Assembly (NCBI GenBank): GCA_000328365.1
Contig: KB310318.1
Location: forward strand, 300,401-364,400
DNA from: Capitella teleta
Taxonomy: Eukaryota > Annelida > Polychaeta > Capitellidae
Direction of reading: 5' to 3'
Length of the DNA: 64,000 nt
Part shown: piece after piece, positions 60,719 to 64,000 of the stretch
Layout: the number at the start of each line of letters is the position of its first letter
How positions within the stretch are numbered: position 1 is the first letter of the stretch
Notes under the pieces: generated by a model
Databases searched by the model: none
Seen by the model: only the letters and a program-made list of their open reading frames with translations
What the model was told of the DNA's origin: nothing
Position numbers and translations under genes: made by a program

Positions 60719-63245
60719 ATCTCTGCTGTAGGTATATTCGATCACATGCATGCATCAAATATTGAATAAGCTGTGACTATATGTGTGAACAAGTAATGTC
60801 AATGCAGCGTGTGAAGAATAATTGAATGAATCCCGCGAATGTTTCATGATATACAGTGAAACGTATATATTTGAGGTGTATTATTCAATCACCTGTATAA
60901 CAAGCAGATGAGATGACACGATGCAACACTTAATTCAACGAGCCATCTTTAATAAATACAAGTAAGTGAACAACCCCAAAAACATACGTTTCATTGTATA
61001 TATATATATATGTACATGTATAATATAAATACATGAATGTAATCTGTGGTATAGGAACACTCAAGCTGCAATCACCCCAATCGGGGTTGAATGACCGGTA
61101 TACGGCCATCAAAAGCCTCACCCGTATCCCATAGGCCGCTTCACAGCAAACGGTCGTTCCGGGTGTTTATAGCTTGGTAATGTGAGGAGGGGGTGGGGTG
61201 GCTTAATAGGCTCACACCTACCTGTGCAATGGGGTCTCCTGTACTGCACTCAGCTGCTGAGGATGATTCTCGCCCCCTGTGAAGAGAGAGAGAAGCACGT
61301 GAAGTATGAGAGAAGAAGCCCTGCAGCCTCCAGCGATATAGCACTGGGGTTCTTGCGGGGGTCTGTACCTGTGGGTAGAAAGGCTAGGAGCCCCTTGGGC
61401 TTCAACAAGGATCCATACCCTAGTGTCATGAAAGCTGTAGGGTATGGAATGAAAAGCAGACAAGACAATACCAAACTCAAAACAGGGGAAAAATATCATC
61501 TCCATCGCAGCATAGATTCGTAGCAGAGATTCTACTGCAGCCAATCACAATGCTCGTTACAAACGCTGGAAGAAAAATCGCTTGTGCTTGATGTTATAAT
61601 CAAGCAAGTCACGTGTGTTGCCCAAACATGAATATTTATGAGAGCGATGGAGGGATGAATTGAATATGATTTTAGGGTTGGATACTGTGTATGCTATCAT
61701 AATAAGGGATTTGCGTGTAAGCCCTTATTACCCCAAACACTTTTCAGAGTGTTTCCCCATGATATTTAGTTTCATGGTTGTTTACAAGTATATATTCAAA
61801 CGACAGATGGGTATTTCTGGGTATGGATGATACATAATGCATGGATACGCATCATGATCGCTGCATTAAATATGATTTTACGGTTTTTACCCATTATAAA
61901 AGAAATGACAGTTGATAGCGCTTAAGAGTAAACTTCTAGGAACGTATACCATTAAAACAATCAAGGCACACAACAGTGGTGTATATATTATTATTATTCT
62001 ACGAGTTTTCAATCAGATTTATGTTCTTTGGTTATATGCACTAGTCTACAATGAAACCATTAAATGAAGAAACCCAACACTCGGTATCATACAAGGTGTT
62101 ATGATAATGCACAGTGAGAAATATTACCGTATCTTTGACATAAGGATTCGGGTACAGAAATTGGATCTCTCATATATTCTCCCCTCTAATTGATTTAAGA
62201 GGTTTATGTCTGGTTGGTTGAGGTTGATGCATTGCCAAGTGAACATATTACAAACGCTCTAACCTGAGCGATATTGCACTGCGCTAAGAGAAAGAGCATT
62301 GAGTTCATTTCTGGAGGGTTTGGATGTGTGCGTAAGGGATATAAATTGTGTTTATCATAGGGTTAACATTAGAATGGTTATTATCTTCCATGTTACTTGT
62401 ACGTGTGCATGCAGTTGTATGCTATTATTCAGAACAAAGTCCCGCGCATCAGTAGTCAAAAGTGTACTGTAAACCTTTTGCGATGTGCATTCATTACTAT
62501 CCAATGGATATAAATTAAAAGTATCTTATCTTGCACATACTTGATAACTCCTGTTTTCGGGGTGGAATGGGATTGTGACATCATGATAGATAAAACTTAT
62601 TTTATATTGTCAAAACACATGCTCTACAATGACGCCTAAATAGTCGAATCAGTGGCCATGCTATCCCATTGCACGCACCATCATATTCCCATATTTTACG
62701 GTATATGACTTTCACCCAAAGCCATTATTCTTTTATTCCCCTTAGCTCATTATACAGTGTGGCTATGACACGCAGCGTTGCTCTTTTAAAGCAGTAAATG
62801 TTATTGCTATACGTGAATTAAGATCAACGATTCTACTGCATCTTAGAAACCATCTAAAAGTAATGGATTCCTCTACTTCTATGTCATAGCTAGGTACTCC
62901 CAGACTGAATGTATGAGTATATGCAACTGGAAAAATGTTCCTTGACAAAGGCATTTTGTAACTACCAAACTTGAACTTGAGTCCAAGCCTCCCAACCATG
63001 TTGAGTTGTGCAGGTGCCACATCACTAGTCCTGGACGCCATCCCTACTAGTCATCGTCTATTGATGGCGAATCATAGAGATTCTTCATCCTGCATACAAC
63101 CAAATACATCATCAGCCACTTACTGGCAATGAAGCATGATAAGAAGGGCATATAATTCCACCAAGTACAAGTGGACACACAGAAAAGTCAAGCTAATAAT
63201 CACTGGCTGGTATTGCATTTGTACAAGGAACCCATATAGACATGT

Positions 63246-63295
63246 ACATTATCATGTTACATTATCATTACCGTAGTACATTATCATGTACTACG
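63246..63295. repeat. ACATTATCAT repeats with a perfect hairpin
   Basis: ACATTATCAT occurs at 63246, 63259 and 63278. The last copy sits across a perfect inverted repeat, CGTAGTACA (63272-63280) and TGTACTACG (63287-63295), with a 6-base loop. Confidence 0.75.
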
Positions 63296-64000
63296 ATATA
63301 GAGATAGATAGCATGCTGGATATGCTTAACAATGTGATATTCAAACCCAGTGATCATTAACACAGACACCATTGTGAATTTGCACACAAACTTCCCAAAA
63401 TGAGAGATGGGATAGAAAGAAGGAATTGCTGGGAGGCATTTTTAGCACAGGCCATGGTCATTTCGCAGAGAACCAAGATCAAATGGCCAACTACATACGT
63501 CAATTTGGCATGGAAGAGGATGCCTTAGCTGAAGGTACCTAGCGTGAATGGGCCTAATTTAGAGTAAAGCCTTAATTTGTGTTGGGATTTCTGGTATAAT
63601 GAATAGCAGAGTGAGGGTAGGCTAAAGTACGCATGAAAAAGAGTGGTAAGCCTGAACAGGGGTGTGTGGGTACTGGGAAGAAATAAGAACGAGGATACAC
63701 GAGAGTAGAGAGCCAGATGGGAGAGCTATGAGGGTAAATCATAAGACAGGGCACTGCCAAAGTAAGCTGATGACGAATTGGGGACGAATGTGATGGAATG
63801 GAAGACTGATAGTTAATGCATGCTTAGTGGAGTCCTGACTTGATTAGGAATGAGATGTCCTGAAATGTTTAGTGGGGTGGATATACCTACAGGTGTATTT
63901 GCTTGGAGGTATGAGGGGTAGGGGGTTTAGTTTGCTGGATGGCACGTGTAACAAGAGAATTCACCTTATATGATTAGTTTTGAAGTTGGTGCAAGCGGGA

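Larger units (their letters stand above)
55350..64000. other. Upstream intergenic block to right edge, no gene seen
   Basis: No exon is recognised. TTTCGTT-type words are rare. It has X-box-like motifs at 56087, 56318, 57138, 57304, 57323 and 57612 and none clear beyond that, GC-elevated islands at about 57330-57620, 58140-58680 and 61040-61460, a CTCF-like site at 59901, and long poly-A and poly-T tracts. Confidence 0.5.

Overview
The window is a stretch of animal Hox cluster: AT-rich, intron-bearing, with two Antp-class Hox genes on the minus strand and no other recognisable protein-coding gene. The left gene (coding exons 2180-2699 and 1-225, running off the left edge) has the hexapeptide IYPWMR, a homeodomain and the post-homeodomain peptide KLTGP. 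That peptide is the known mark of Lox5 in lophotrochozoans (and of related Ftz proteins). The right gene (exons 25966-26656 and 19857-20098, complete, 310 aa) has YPWMRSQF and an Antp/Hox6-7-type homeodomain ([23 protein letters not shown]) without a UbdA peptide, so it fits Antp. Transcription runs leftwards, so the left gene is the more anterior one. The order Lox5 then Antp is that expected of a lophotrochozoan protostome cluster. An ambulacrarian or cephalochordate pair of central (Hox6-8) genes is the main alternative. The species was not identified.

Layout: 1-225 Lox5 homeobox exon; 226-2179 intron; 2180-2699 exon 1; 2700-3700 5' flank with a CpG-rich segment; 3700-14616 AT-rich intergenic DNA; 14617-14666 assembly gap; 17477-17546 a hairpin of the mir-10 family on the same strand as the Hox genes; 19857-20098 Antp homeobox exon; 20099-25965 intron; 25966-26656 Antp exon 1; 26657-64000 about 37 kb with no gene, presumably the regulatory space towards the next posterior gene (Lox4 or equivalent), which lies outside the window.

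The most interesting result is the microRNA hairpin between Lox5 and Antp. Its 5' arm matches the miR-10b type at about 20 of 23 positions, with an intact seed and a well-paired opposite arm. In most animals the Hox-linked mir-10 lies near Hox4/Hox5, not between central-class genes. Second, non-coding DNA is studded with RFX X-box-like semi-palindromes (GTTRCCATGGYAAC and close variants), more than 35 by eye, often in close pairs. Third, the intergenic DNA alternates between domains rich in TTTCGTT/AACGAAA words and domains almost free of them. Two CTCF-like sites lie in the upstream desert. Mobile DNA is scarce: one tRNA-derived SINE relic near 54.6 kb, plus homopolymer and short simple repeats. 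No virus-like element was recognised.
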